Positions 34,140-45,164 of a stretch of 64,000 bases of DNA are shown one piece after another. The position numbers were made by a program, and so were the translations under genes. Position 1 is the first letter of the stretch, and each line of letters opens with the position of its first letter. This stretch comes from Gerris lacustris (taxonomy: Eukaryota > Arthropoda > Insecta > Hemiptera > Gerridae), in NCBI GenBank assembly GCA_951217055.1, contig OX578286.1, positions 28,030,720 through 28,094,719 on the forward strand, read 5' to 3'. The notes under the pieces are model-generated. The model made no database searches. It saw only the letters and a list, made by a program, of their open reading frames with translations, and was not told where the DNA came from.

Positions 34140-34740
34140 ACAATAAATTACAATGACTTTTGACTATGCTAAAGGACACTCAAGAAAGAATAACAAGGGT
34201 AAACAAATCCTTTTATGAATTAAGCAAGCGGGAAATCTCTCAAGTGCAACAACTGCCAGTGCTAGAGAACACTTAAGAAATAATGTATACAAATCCTCTT
34301 TTTAGTAAAGCAAGCGGTAATTCTCTCTAGTACAACAATGGACTGTCTGTGCTAGAGGACATTCAGGAAAGAATAACAAGTGTAAACAAATCCATTTTAT
34401 GAATTAAGCAAGCGGGAAATCTCTCAAGTGCAACACTGCCAGTGCTAGAGAACACTTAAGAAATAATGTATACAAATCCTCTTTTTAGTAAAGCAAGCGG
34501 TAATTCTCTCTATTACAACAATGGACTGTCTGTGCTAAAGGACATTCAGGAAAGAATAACAAGTGTAAACAAATCCTTTTATGAATTAAGCAAGCGGGAA
34601 ATCTCTCAAGTGCAACAACTGCCAGTGCTAGAGAACACTTAAGAAATAATGTATACAAATCCTCTTAATATAAAGCATGTGGTAAATCCAAAGTGCAACA
34701 ATGGACTGACTGTGCTAAAGGGCATTTAAGGCTTCCATAG
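34140..34740. repeat. ~183-bp tandem repeat, three copies
   Basis: Unit starts at about 34190, 34376 and 34559: AAACAAATCCTTTTATGAAT, TAAGCAAGCGGGAAATCTCT, GCCAGTGCTAGAGAACACTT, AAGCAAGCGGTAATTCTCTC, CAATGGACTGTCTGTGCTA. Each unit contains two related half-units, so it arose by duplication of a shorter ancestor. Confidence 0.9.
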
Positions 34741-34814
34741 ATCAGTGTTATGAGCCATAGTTTATGTTTTATGTTTTCAATGTAAGAGGAACCTCCTTTA
34801 CATTCTAATAAGAG

Positions 34815-35165
34815 CATTTTTTAATTCAGTTGATTGGAACAGTTTTTAATTCTGTGGATTGAAACAGTTGTTAAATCAGTTGATTGACACAGTTGTTAAT
34901 TCTGTTGATTGAAACAGTTGTTAATTCAGTTGATTGAAACAGTTGTTAATTCTTTTGATTGAAACAGTTGTTAATTCTTTTGATTGAAACAGTTGTTAAT
35001 TCAGTTGATTGAAACAGTTGTTAATTCTTTTGATTGAAACTGTTGTTAGTTCTGTGGATTGAAACCGTTGCTAAATCAGTTGATTGAAATAGTTGTTAAT
35101 TCAGTTGATTACAGTTGTTATTTAGTGGATTGCAACCGTTGTTAATTTAATTGATTGAAACATTT
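34815..35165. repeat. 25-bp minisatellite
   Basis: About 14 copies of GTTAATTCAGTTGATTG followed by AAACAGTT; starts at 34921, 34946 and 34971 fix the 25-bp period. Confidence 0.95.
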
Positions 35166-35489
35166 ATTTATTAAACATTAGCAAGTGTGGTTAGTTGACA
35201 ATTAATTAAACAACTTTGCTTTCGGAGTTTTGTTGACAATGATAAAGTTGCATCAAATTTAATTTTGGAACAACTAATGCATAAAATCTATTATCTATTT
35301 TATGCATAAATCTTAAAAGATTAATATGCACTGTTATTTTGGGGGTTTTAAAGTGGTCTAAACAAAAACTTAGTTTCAGTTATTAACTATTTCGGTCAAA
35401 ACAAGCTGGGACGGAATTCTACTGGTATATTGAAGAAGCGAGGTCAGTTGAAATCTAGTTAGCAATGAAGAAAACTTGGAAGTACATAA
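35166..35489. other. Stretch without genes
   Basis: Nothing recognised. Confidence 0.45.
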
Positions 35490-35875
35490 AACTATAGTTG
35501 GTGTTTGTTTTGAGGAGGTTTGTTCCTAGATCCGTCGGAGGCACGGGGTGTGGTTCTGAGTTTGTTTCTATCCCAACACGGATCGTTGTTGCTATGGTCA
35601 CGGGGAGGATGCCGCCCTACATAGCACCCGGGTTTTCTGGGCTCCGACCTAGTTTCAGCTCAAGGGTAGAGGTTTTCGCCTCTAACTTCGCGTTCCCAGG
35701 CTCCTCCACAGTTTTCCATGGGATCGAGGAAGGGGACTCTGGAAAACCCCTCAATACGTTCCCTATCATCTTCCTACCTCACCGCTATTCTAATCCTGTT
35801 ATCCAAATTGACACCGTCCTTCCTTTACCGCCGGGTTGCCACCTGAGATCCTTCTTTCCTTAACATATTCTAGAA
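35490..35875. other. GC-rich open segment, possible retroelement piece
   Basis: A sharply GC-richer island with a 121-codon plus-strand frame (35498-35863, starting MVFVLRRFVPRSVGGTG) and a largely open minus-strand reading (for example PSSIPWKTVEEPGNAKLEA and GGILPVTIATTIRVGIET, with a stop between). Neither strand shows a domain I recognise or convincing splice sites. The minus reading looks more like ordinary protein, and a stop in it points to a decayed element. It is left unassigned. Confidence 0.35.
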
Positions 35876-35914
35876 AACCTTGTAACTTATCTACCACTCC
35901 TTCGGAAGGAACAC

Positions 35915-36062
35915 CCTCTCATCTACCATACTGTCCTAGAACTCACATATCTCATCTACCACACTGTCCTAGGACTCACCTATCTTATCTACCACACTGT
36001 CCTATGACTAATCTATCTCATCTACCACACTATCCTAAAGCACATCTATCTTATCTACTCTC
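35915..36062. repeat. 33-bp minisatellite
   Basis: About four copies of CTATCTCATCTACCACACTG followed by TCCTAGGACTCAC. Confidence 0.9.
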
Positions 36063-36114
36063 AGTTTTATAACACCTCCATCTCATCTTCTTTAAAAGAC
36101 CTTTCTCTCTCTCT

Positions 36115-36116
<2 letters not shown>

Positions 36117-36198
<82 letters not shown>

Positions 36199-36206
36199 TC
36201 ACACAC
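36117..36206. repeat. (TA)n-(CA)n microsatellite
   Basis: About 72 bp of TA followed by a short ACACACAC tract. Confidence 0.98.
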
Positions 36207-36870
36207 ATATCCTTTCCTTTATATTCTGTAGTTCCCCTTCTTCTTAACCGAGAGAAACTTAACATATGTAAACCATATCTTCCCTTACCAATTTTCTTTT
36301 TTTCCCCTAAACATTCTTCTTTTATTCTTAACTGTAAAAGTGACTTCTTTTTCCCTTTAATCCAAAAATAAATAAAAAAAACCCTTTTTCATACATACGT
36401 TTTTTTTTTTACTTCTTTCTTTCCTTTTTCAAAAATCCTTATCCATCGGATATACCGGAAAAATGCAAATGAAACATCCTAAAAAAAAAGGTTCATTTTT
36501 TCCACCCCACCTGTCTTTATTTCTAACCGCTTCAAAAAAATTCCTTTATTGCTTCCAATTTGAACCTTATTGCTCTATACAAAGTATTATTTTCTTTTCC
36601 TTTGCATAATTTCTTCATTCTTATAAATGGCTCTATAGTAAAATATAATTTTTTTTTATAAAGACATTAGCTATTTATAGCCTCATTACATCAAAAGAAT
36701 AAAAAAAAAAAATTGAAGCCTTTTATTAGTTTTTTATCCTTTTTTCGTTACATTATCATGCCACAGAGGTTACCTAAAAATAAAAATAAATTGTTATACT
36801 CAAAGCCTTCTTTACAAAATAAAAAATCATATTAGGTAGAAAATGTAGATAAGAAATAGAAAAAAAACTC
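36207..36870. other. Pyrimidine- and A-rich stretch
   Basis: Low complexity, no gene. Confidence 0.5.
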
Positions 36871-36879
36871 TTATGTAAA

Positions 36880-37345
36880 AAAATAAACCAAGATTCGCGT
36901 AAAAAGTTGAGAGATCATTGGTTTTTAGCCAAGTCTTCACCTGTCCAAGTAAGTTCTGCTAGGTCTAATACATCCAGTATAAGTAAGTGATGTTTGTCTG
37001 TTCCCCTCTTTGTTCTCTGTCCCTCACAAACTCAAAAATTTTCTGCCTTTGGGAATTTCGCTGCAAAAAATATATTAAAATTAGAAACAGAGTCGTATAC
37101 AACTTTCTATCCTCGTGCTGCGACTCTTAAATTAAAAATTAAATTGTATTATTTGATTTGCTGTAGTTTAATAACCAAACAAAAACACTAGTGTAAAAAA
37201 TAAGCCAAGTCTCGCGTAAAAAGTTGTGAGATCATAGGTTTAGCCAAGTCTTCCACTGTCCATGTAAGTTCTACTAGGTCTAATTTATCCAGTGCAAGTA
37301 CATGATGTTTGTCTGTCCTTCTCTCTATTCTCTTTCCCAAATTAC
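36880..37345. repeat. ~310-bp tandem duplication
   Basis: AAATAAACCAAGATTCGCGT, AAAAAGTTGAGAGATCAT, TAAGTTCTGCTAGGTCTAAT and GTGATGTTTGTCTGT (36880-37005) recur at about 37196-37312 with a few changes; the second copy is cut short by the MITE at 37354. Confidence 0.85.
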
Positions 37346-37353
37346 TCTACACG

Positions 37354-37538
37354 TTTAAATTTAAAAACATTTTATGACTTGGCAAATACACACCACAAAC
37401 TTAAATCAAATAATTAATATTATTTTTTTCACTTAAGCGTCGCAGAACAAGGATACAAATTTGTATACGACACTGCATTTAATGTTAGCCTCTTTGTGGT
37501 GTGTATTTGCCAAGTCAGAAAATGTTTTTAAATTTAAA
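37354..37538. mobile_element. 185-bp MITE with 46-bp TIRs
   Basis: TTTAAATTTAAAAACATTTT, GACTTGGCAAATACACACC and ACAAA at the left are inverted at 37493-37538 with one mismatch. The 93-bp centre is non-coding. Confidence 0.85.
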
Positions 37539-37549
37539 ATATGAATATT

Positions 37550-38015
37550 TTTACTGTCGGTCAATTTTTGTGAACCAACATATCATAAAAACTGCCCGTC
37601 TCATTTTAATAAAAATTTGAATGGTAGGTCATAATTAGCTTATTGTTGGTCCCTTATAAGTTTCAACCTTCTGGGCTCAATTTGTTTCTCTTCCACATGC
37701 GCTATACACCTATAGCTTTAAAAGTTCTTTTCTGTTTTGTATGAGTATGAAACTTTTATAGTTTATCGAAAGTAGCACAAGATAGCCCTAGATTAATTTG
37801 AACCGTCTACGCTCTTAAACTTTTACTAAATTGATACTTCAATTTATTTATCAAAAATCCAAACAATTTTGAAAGATTAAAAAAACGGGGTTAACAATGA
37901 AACAAATTAGACAATAATGGCTTGTCAAAAGTATAAAATCAATAAAGTACGTGATAGGATGCGAGGAAACTATGAGCCACACCAATTGGCAGTCTATTCC
38001 CTCACAAATTCTCTA
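37550..38015 (-). mobile_element. Family B copy, inverted
   Basis: Reverse B order from CTGTCGGTCAATTTTTGTG through GTTATCGAAAGTAGC-like and CGGGGTTAACAATGAAAC blocks to GAGCCACACCAATTGGCAG. Confidence 0.8.
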
Positions 38016-38512
38016 TATAAAAATGTTCCTATAGAACGAAAATAATTTCTCAACGAAGAAGTTGGTTATAAGAAGGTCCGACTGTATAATACACAATATA
38101 AATACACATTCAATACGATGCTGTGTCATGAGTGATAAAATCGATTGTTGCCTTTTTCATAGCTGACATTTTGGAAGGTCAGACTCTATCAGAAACTATT
38201 CAGGCGAAATTCAATCAAATATTTCTCAGTCAATGACTCGCTTCAATATGATGTATATGAAGGAAAATCTCTTTATATGTACTTGAAGTACTCCTTGAGT
38301 AAGACCACTCCAACCAAATAATATTCGACTAGTTTTTTTTCTTTCTTCATCAATTTTGAACAAGAAATGCTGAATATAAAAATTTTTGTCCACCATGTTG
38401 GGGTTTTTTTTTTAGCTAGATTTTTATATAACGTTAAATTTTATTTTCCCAAGAATGCCTTCGGTAAGCTTTAGCAAATTTATGACATGGAAAATCAAAG
38501 ATTATTATTGCT

Positions 38513-38515
<3 letters not shown>
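38016..38515. other. Stretch without genes
   Basis: Nothing recognised. Confidence 0.45.

Positions 38516-38598
<83 letters not shown>
38516..38598. repeat. (TA)n microsatellite
   Basis: About 80 bp of TA. Confidence 0.98.
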
Positions 38599-38601
<3 letters not shown>

Positions 38602-38617
38602 GTATATAATATATACG

Positions 38618-38980
38618 TACAGGGTGTCCTATTTCACAACAACGGCTATAACTTTTAAGCTGAGAAAATTTAAGAAAAATGTTTCTACTAAAAGTTGTAG
38701 TACTTTATTACAGTAGGCGTAGTTTATTGAAACAAAAAGAAAAAATTATTCCACCCTTCAAAGGTTCAATATGGCCCTTTGAAGAACGTGGTTTCTCCTT
38801 GACCCTCAATTTTTGTTATCCTTCTGAAAAGTTTATTAAAAAGCATGAAAAAAAAAAAAAAAAAAAATGTTCATTACTTTTTTGTATATCTTTTACAGTT
38901 TCAGCAGAAATAGCTTTCAAAGTCGACTACTTTTGTATGGGGTTATTAAAAGATTTTTTTTGCCGTCACATTAGCTACGT
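38618..38980 (+). mobile_element. TACAGGGTG-ended repeat
   Basis: Starts TACAGGGTGTCCTATTTCAC just after the (TA)n tract. A 105-codon frame (38679-38996) is interrupted in quality by a poly-lysine A-run and shows no domain. The start shares TACAGGGTG with elements at 47404, 54836 and 60146. Confidence 0.45.
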
Positions 38981-39740
38981 TTACATGGTGTACTGAAAAG
39001 ATATGAATATAGTGTCTTTCTATGTAAACGGACCTTATTTAATATAGTTTATCTCAAGGTCAATACACTTAAAGTCTGTACTGTATTCAATAGGATACAC
39101 ACCCTCAGTTACATATAAACACCTGACTGTATTGAGATGACATTAGAGCATGCGCAGTTTTATATTCTCTTCTGAGTAACCTGACCCATCGACTGTACAT
39201 ACATAACCTTATTTCACAGCCATCATAATTATGTTTTCTAATTACATCAAAACTATCCAAATATTTTCAACTCAATAAGACCATGTAAACAGACATCAGT
39301 TTATCACAGTATTGACATGATTTTTAATACACCATATAAACGTAGTTATTATATTTTATCATTCAACTGAACTTAAAGAGTTCATGTAATCAGACATTAG
39401 TTGAAAACAGTATTGAGATTGTATTCAATACACCATATAAACGCAGTTATTACATTTTTTCATTCAACTGAACTTAGAGTTCATGTAAACAGACATTAGT
39501 TGAAAACAGTATTGAGATCGTTTTCAATACCCCATATAAAAAATGGTCATGTAAACAGACATCAGTTGAAAACAGTAATGAGATCGATTTCAATAGACCA
39601 TATAAACGTAGCTATTATGTAATCGTTCAAATGAATTTAAAACGATCATATAAACAGATATCAGTTGAAAACAGTATTAGATAGTTTTCAATCCACCATA
39701 TAAACGTAGCTATTATATTTTATTATTCAACAAAACTTAT
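38975..39740. repeat. Imperfect tandem/inverted array, ACGTTTACATGG family
   Basis: Repeats of AACAGACATCAGTTGAAAAC, AGTATTGAGATCG, TTCAATACACCATATAAACG, TAGCTATTATATTTT, CATTCAACTGAACTTA at about 90-110-bp spacing. The left edge (GCTACGTTTACATGGTGTAC) is the inverse of the unit end, giving foldback ends. Confidence 0.75.
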
Positions 39741-39786
39741 TATAAACCTAGCACATATATGCTATGTATGTGTGAAAGTAAAAAAA

Positions 39787-39868
39787 AGTGGTTCGAATCC
39801 CGGCGCTGGAACTATTTTTCTCTGACTATCTCCAGTTGTTAATAATAATTATAATTTGATTTAAAGTA
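39787..39868 (+). mobile_element. tRNA-derived SINE, 5'-truncated
   Basis: Starts at a B box (GTGGTTCGAATCCCGGCGC), followed by TATTTTTCTCTGACTATCTC and TAATAATTATAATTTGATTT, the body shared with 44071-44200 and both arms of the 18251-18398 palindrome. Confidence 0.75.
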
Positions 39869-40140
39869 AACAAGTATTGTGGTAGCGCGAAATTCGAAGT
39901 AATCGTTTGGATAAACACGATATTTTTGCAGTAAAAAGTTCAACAAATAAAATTAAACCACGAAAACTTCAAATTAGTTTTGCAATAAAAGATTGGAAAA
40001 AATTGACTTTTTATGTTTTCAATTAATTTCCATTGTATTCGGAATGTGTGAATATTTCAGCTCTCCAGGAATTTTAGAAAGTGAGTTCGAAATTTGATTA
40101 CAAAAATAGTAGCTCTCTAACAGCTAATTTAAAATAAAAA
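39869..40140. other. AT-rich stretch without genes
   Basis: A GTATTGTGGTAGCGCGAAATTCG string near 39872-39894 recalls the end of family A. Confidence 0.45.
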
Positions 40141-40144
40141 CTTG

Positions 40145-40327
40145 TAAAAATAGTCCGACAATCAGTGTGGCACATAGCTTCATCGAGTCCTATCAAGTAT
40201 ACTTGAATGATTTTATGCTATTACAGTCCATTATTATTTAATTTATATAATTTGACCCCCTCCCCTATTTTTTAAAAAATAAAACTCAAAATTGTTTAGA
40301 TATTTTACATGAATAAAACTTAAGGCA
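40145..40327 (+). mobile_element. Family B 5' part, interrupted by MITE E
   Basis: CAATCAGTGTGGCACATAGC through TTTACATGAATAAAACTTAA in B order, ending at the MITE at 40328. Confidence 0.7.
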
Positions 40328-40481
40328 CTTCTTTAGATTGTTACTCCCCTTATAAAAACAGAAGTGTGATATTTCTTTGTCCTAAAGTACATTGGACTAA
40401 ACTTCTCTTTGTCTTAATAGTTATTTAGACACAGTCATTTATATTCTAAAAAATACATAGGGGAGTAACAATCTAAAGAAG
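40328..40481. mobile_element. MITE family E, 154-bp copy
   Basis: TIRs CTTCTTTAGATTGTTACTCC and complement, nearly perfect over about 25 bp. Internal sequence is shared in inverted order with 22851-23000. Confidence 0.9.
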
Positions 40482-40489
40482 TAACAGAC

Positions 40490-41612
40490 TTAAAATAGTC
40501 TACCAATTAATGTGGCCCATAGCTTCGTCGGGTCCTATAGCGCATACTTTAATGATTTATTCTTTTACAAACTATTATTGTTAAATTGATTAAATATTAG
40601 TTTTTTTAATCTTTCAAAATGGTTTTGATTCTTTAAAATGAATTAAAGTATTAATTTAGCTAAATTCAATAAGCTGACACGGTTGAAATATCAGAGTAAG
40701 GAGTAAGGAAGGGGTAGAGGGAGCAATGCAATTTGAAAAGTGGTTCATTATGCTACACCCCTAAGCTAAACCTCTCAAGCGAGCTCAATCCGAACTAAAG
40801 TGATCACGTGGTCACTGGTCCTTGTCTTATAGGTCTATTCCTTGTTCTTCCGTCCCCACAGACGCTTTTCAACAAATCCTTATCAGTAGCATTTGTTTGA
40901 TAACCCACTCAAAGAAGATTGCTATTGGTTATCTAGTCTTGGAACTGTTACACGTTTATTAACGACGTTACTACCTTTAGATAAATAATAAGGTTATCAA
41001 CAAACATTAAAGTACATATTTACAAAGAAAACTGTATTAAAAATAAAAATATTTAATGATGTAAGAAAATATCACTCTTCTTATCAGCATATATAAGATA
41101 AATTTCGATTTTTTATCGAGATATCGATACTGTTTCACCAAACTGCCGCTTGGGAGGTTTAGTATAGGGGTGTAGCATAATGAACCACTTTTAGAGACCC
41201 AGATTCTATAGTATTGTTCCCTCTACCCTTTAATTGCTCTGAATTTGAAATTAATCTGAGGCTATCTCAGGGCTATTTTTGACACACAAACTAAATTTTA
41301 TAAAAATCAGATGACTACTTTTGAAGATATAGGTGAAAATAAATGTATGTTGTGAAACTTATATGGGACCAACAATGGGCTAATTGTGACCTACCATACA
41401 AATTTCATTTAACTAGTTGTTTTTAAGATATGTAGTTTCGTAAAAATGTTTAACGACAGACAGACAAGGGGCCAGAAATGTGACCAAGAGACAAGAGAGA
41501 TCTAAAACGGACTTCTGTCATGTTATTTTTGAAATTGGAGACGTAAAAATTGTTTGTTCTTTAAAACGATAACGTAGCTTTCGCTTCCTTTGGTAAAGCT
41601 CGACTGATTTAA
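40490..41612 (+). mobile_element. Family B copy with nested MITE
   Basis: B start (AGTCTACCAATTAATGTGGC) to the degenerate terminal hairpin (TAGCTTTCGCTTCCTTTGG, 41576-41594). The copy is split by the inverted-repeat insert at about 40700-41240, with TTGAAAT sequence at both junctions. Confidence 0.75.
40708..41230. mobile_element. ~520-bp inverted-repeat MITE
   Basis: GGGGTAGAGGGAGCAAT and AAAAGTGGTTCATTATGC..TACACCCCTA at the left; inverted at 41150-41228 (TAGGGGTGTAGCATAATG, AACCACTTTT, GTTCCCTCTACCC). A 46-bp block of the arms is almost perfect. The non-coding middle holds TTATCAGTAGCATTTG and similar AT-rich sequence. Confidence 0.8.
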
Positions 41613-41639
41613 TAATATGGTAGTAGTAGTAGTCTAGTA

Positions 41640-42300
41640 CTTCCTACTAGAACGGGTAGGACGAACCACTTGTTCGAACCTTGCAATTAGACCATCACTT
41701 AGGCCCTTTTTACGTTTACGCCCCGTGGTGGAGAGTTCCAGCTACTTCACACATCATACATGTGTACATTGTACCGCCGAAGCGAGTATGGTGGTCATTA
41801 GTAAGCTATATAAGCGTGCGTCAAAGCGTGGGGGAAGAGTCCCCATAAAGGGTGTCCCTCGCCGTGCTTCGTCCTCCAACCATATATACAAATTACATCA
41901 TCATGACACGGATCGGACCCACATCAAAGAGTGGGGAAAGAGTCCCCATAAAGGGTGTCCCTAACCCTGCACCGTGCGCGATTCATTGATGCAATTCAGA
42001 GTATCATGGCACGCAGGGCCGGATATTCAATTTTTGGGCCCCCCCGCGAAAAACTCCAATGGGCCCCCAACTTACCCAGGCCAGGTCCTACTGGGAAGGG
42101 GAGTGGGGAGGGAGTTTACTGGTTAGTGCACCGTATAGGGTGGGAGTCCTACACTATCGGTGAGCCTCGTGATGGCCAAAGAAAGTAAGACAACTACACA
42201 CCACCAGGGTCGGACTGGCCATAAGGGAGTTCGAGAGTTTTCCCGGTGGGCCGGTCTGATTTAAGGCTTAAAATGGGCCGGTCCCTTGGCCAACTCAAAA
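41640..42300. mobile_element. GC-richer patch with hAT-like ends
   Basis: A segment GTGGGG.AAGAGTCCCCATAAAG and GGTGTCCCT occurs twice (41829-41862, 41931-41961). GCAGGGCCGGATATTCAAT at 42015-42033 and CAGGGTCGGACTGGCC at 42206-42221 resemble terminal sequences of hAT-type transposons, which often begin CAGGGCCGG. No transposase remains, and the 77-85-codon frames here have no domain. Confidence 0.4.
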
Positions 42301-42628
42301 GACAAGAAAAAATGTGTACACTTTTTTATAAAGTACTAGTGGGAGATTAAATAACGAGAAACAATCATTGTATTGTATTAGGAGGATTTACCATATGCAT
42401 ATTGTAGATTTAGTTATTTGATGTTGAGATATTGCAAGAATAAAACAAAATTCTAAATTTCTCTTTGATTTTTCAAAATTGATATATTATTACTTTTTGT
42501 TCAGATATGTATTTAACTTTATTTAATTCTCCTTCAAGGAAAGAAAACAAATTAAGTTACGTTTTAGGAGATTTTGTTAAAGGCTAGGCTACTTTAATAT
42601 ATTAATTTTTCATATATTTATTGGAACT
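42301..42628. other. AT-rich stretch without genes
   Basis: Nothing recognised. Confidence 0.45.
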
Positions 42629-43462
42629 AATTTCCTTATGGCACGTTACAGCGACTGGAGCCCGGGAGAGAATCCGAAAAAAACACCGTCACAAAACTGA
42701 AATCGACCCATGACCATAATACTTAAACCAAAGTTGACCGATGTCAAAAACATGTTTTTTTTTAGCAACGCTCGCGTAAATGTTCAAATGTAAAATTGAA
42801 ATTTTTGGACGGGAAAAATTCTAACTTATTCCATTCAATGAGACATACAACTTTTTTAAATTAATATTTTTTAGTAACACCATCACCGATACTGCTATAA
42901 AGTGTTAAAGATCGCTAAATTTATTAAAGCGGACCTAAACGTTTAACATAGAGACAACTAAGTTTTAACCGATATCTTACATTCTAACGTAACGACTTTT
43001 ATAAAAGGTCATATACAAAGTAAAGTAAAGTAAAATTGAAACAGGCATGTAAAATTTCAACCTGATACAAGCAGACGTTTTTGAGTAGGGCAGAGATATA
43101 TTTTAAATTAGTAGGCCGGGTAGGGGAAAACAGTCCTGTTTTCTACCTACTACCACTATCCTCTTTAACTATATCAACTCATCATGATTAACTTTTTTCT
43201 CAATATTCAATACAATAAGTATTTATTGCCAGGCACTCGCTTCAATTGTATAAAAAATGTTTTTCTCTTAATTTTGTCTTAACTCTTAACTTAATAATAA
43301 AGGTACAATCAGTTAGTTACTTTTAATTTTGTCTCTTTTCTAACTCCACCATGTATAAGTAGTTAGCATCGTATACTTAGTAGTGTGATTTTATAATTTG
43401 TATAGTTAATGAAAAGCGTAAGGAACTTCGTTCCTAACGGGTGTCCTGCGACGCCACACGTA
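42629..43462 (+). mobile_element. Family G, near full-length copy
   Basis: From GGAACTAATTTCCTTATGGC and GGAGCCCGGGAGAGAATCC to AAGGAACTTCGTTCC-TAACGGGTGTCC..CGACGCCACACG. The two ends form a short inverted repeat (GGAAC.AA.TTCCTTA-GGC against CGTAAGGAACTTCGTTCC). Confidence 0.75.
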
Positions 43463-43734
43463 TTTTTGAACGAGCGCAGTGTTCTTTATTTCAGAGACTT
43501 GGGATTTAAAAAGTTTGTGTGTTTGTTTGTCTAACGGTAACTGATTGATCAATTTCAACGAAATTTGGTACATGGTACATACATGCATCTCAGCATTTGT
43601 GAGAAGTGTATAGTTTTTGGAAATTCCGCACTAACTATTTTCAAGATGGCGGCCAATATGGTGGACGACTAAAACAAAAAGTTTTAGTCAGCATAGTGTG
43701 TTATACATCGTTTTTAAGGTCTTTAAATATTAAG
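43463..43734 (+). mobile_element. Repeat remnant
   Basis: CGAAATTTGGTACATGGTAC and TTTCAAGATGGCGGCCAAT resemble recurrent blocks in families D and G. No gene. Confidence 0.4.
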
Positions 43735-44050
43735 TACAAATGCTGTATAAACAGGCGAGCGTAGCAAGCCTGCAATAACTTTATGTAATAAACAATTAAG
43801 TACAAATGCATTACAAAAAGGCGAGCGTAGCGAGCCTGCAGTAACTTTATTTAATAAATATTAAGTACAAATGCTGTATAAACAGGCGAGCGTAGCGAGC
43901 CTTTAATAACTTTATATAATAAATATTATGTACAAATGCTTGTACAACAGGTGAGCGTATCGAGCCTGCAATCATTTTATTAAATAAAGAATATGTAGGT
44001 AAAAACAGCCCAGCGTGGTGAGCATGCAATAACTTAATTAAATAAGGATT
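43735..44050. repeat. ~65-bp tandem repeat with GCGAGCGTAGCGAGC core
   Basis: Nearly five copies of AAGTACAAATGCTGTATAAA, CAGGCGAGCGTAGCGAGCCT, GCAATAACTTTATTTAATAA. The GCGAGCGTAGCGAGC core also occurs at 32829-32843. Confidence 0.9.
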
Positions 44051-44070
44051 TATAAACATAATTTAACTTT

Positions 44071-44200
44071 AAATCAAATTATAATTATCAATAACTACGG
44101 GAGACATACAGAGAAAAATAGACCCCCGCACCGGGACTTGAACCACGGGTCCTTCTATTAATCCGTTACAGGTGCTCTTTCCAACTGAGCTATACGGGAG
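44071..44200 (-). mobile_element. tRNA-derived SINE, full-length copy
   Basis: The minus strand starts CTCCCGTATAGCTCAGTTGG, with an A box at 44181-44192 (TAGCTCAGTTGG) and a B box at 44134-44144 (GGTTCAAGTCC), 36 bp apart. This is a functional-looking Pol III promoter. The D arm (GCTC/GAGC) is intact, but the anticodon arm does not pair, so this is a SINE head, not a tRNA gene. The body (CTATTTTTCTCTGTATGTC, CCCGTAGTTATTGATAATTA, TAATTTGATTT) is shared with the copies at 18251-18398 and 39787-39868. Confidence 0.8.
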
Positions 44201-44340
44201 AATAATTTTTCAACGAGAGTTATTTATGCACCCCATCACTATTTTAATAAAAATGTTGTTTTGTTTAAACGTTGTCTCAACATGTTTTATAAAGATGTAA
44301 GTTAATGTAGATATAAGAAATAAAATTTAAAAAAATCTTT

Positions 44341-44415
44341 TAGGCCTGAAGATGCCTCAAAGGAGGTGAAATATAGCCAAAAACGGATTGACTTTGGAGT
44401 TATTAATGCCCTAAA
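44341..44415 (+). ncRNA. Hammerhead-like motif
   Basis: CTGAAGA (44346-44352), one extra T, hairpin GCCTC-AAAG-GAGGT (44354-44367, five pairs including one G.U), GAAA (44368-44371). Stem III and stem I are not convincing. The stem II bases differ from the 15726 and 52703 copies while pairing is kept. Confidence 0.45.
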
Positions 44416-44522
44416 GACCTAAATAGGAATAATAACATAGTATGGAAATGAAGGGTAATATACTGCGAATATCTCTCAAATAAATAAAAATGCAATTTAC
44501 CTCCTCACAACAACAATATTAT

Positions 44523-45160
44523 ACCGGGTGTCCTATAACTACTCCCCTTCCATATTAACTTTTGTAATATTTCAAATAAAATATTTTTCAAGCTTATCTG
44601 AAAATGGGTCCTGCATTTATTTCGTTAGTCCTTACGAAGATACCTATTTTTAGGTAAAATAAAAACTAAGCTGATTTAGTTATTATGTATAATGACCAGA
44701 TATATTATTAATCAGGGCTGCTGAGAGGATTTCCGGGCGCCTGGGCAATTTAACATCAGGACCCCTTTGAACAAACAACGTCTGGGGGTCCGGGAGTCCT
44801 CCTCCGGAGAATTTTTAAAATTTAAGTGCAAAAAGATGAGTTTTAAGTTTCAAGGATTTCTGAGACTGGAAAAGATGTTTGGCGTGGGGACGAATTTTGA
44901 AGTTTTACTAAGGTGGGCTAAAAAGAAAATAATTAAGTTGTTTTGTAGCTGGCAAGCTTAAAAATTGCATTACAAATAAAAAATGTAAAATGTATTAATA
45001 TCAGTTAATATGATTTGTCAGTCAGTTTCTCTCCGGTAAATTAGCATTGACCATATTGAATAAGTTGAAAACATCACAAAAATCTAAGTAACTAAATGAA
45101 ACAAAAAAAAAATCAAACTTCCGTACTCATGACACGTTAGAAAGAATTTTAAGTTCATCA
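44523..45160 (+). mobile_element. TAC-GGGTGTCC repeat and hAT-end-like segment
   Basis: TACCGGGTGTCCTATAACTA (44523-44542) resembles the TACAGGGTG ends elsewhere. From 44714, CAGGGCTGCTGAGAGGATTT and GGGCGCCTGGGCAA resemble hAT-type terminal sequence. No transposase; the 64-codon frame at 44767-44961 shows no domain. Confidence 0.4.
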
Positions 45161-45164
45161 TAAT

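Noticed and set aside
34140..35165. CRISPR-like regular array
   Set aside because: Plain tandem repeats with no unique spacers, in a eukaryotic repeat context.
44121..44200. Functional tRNA gene
   Set aside because: A and B boxes and the D arm fit, but the anticodon stem does not pair and the sequence continues into a repeated SINE body.
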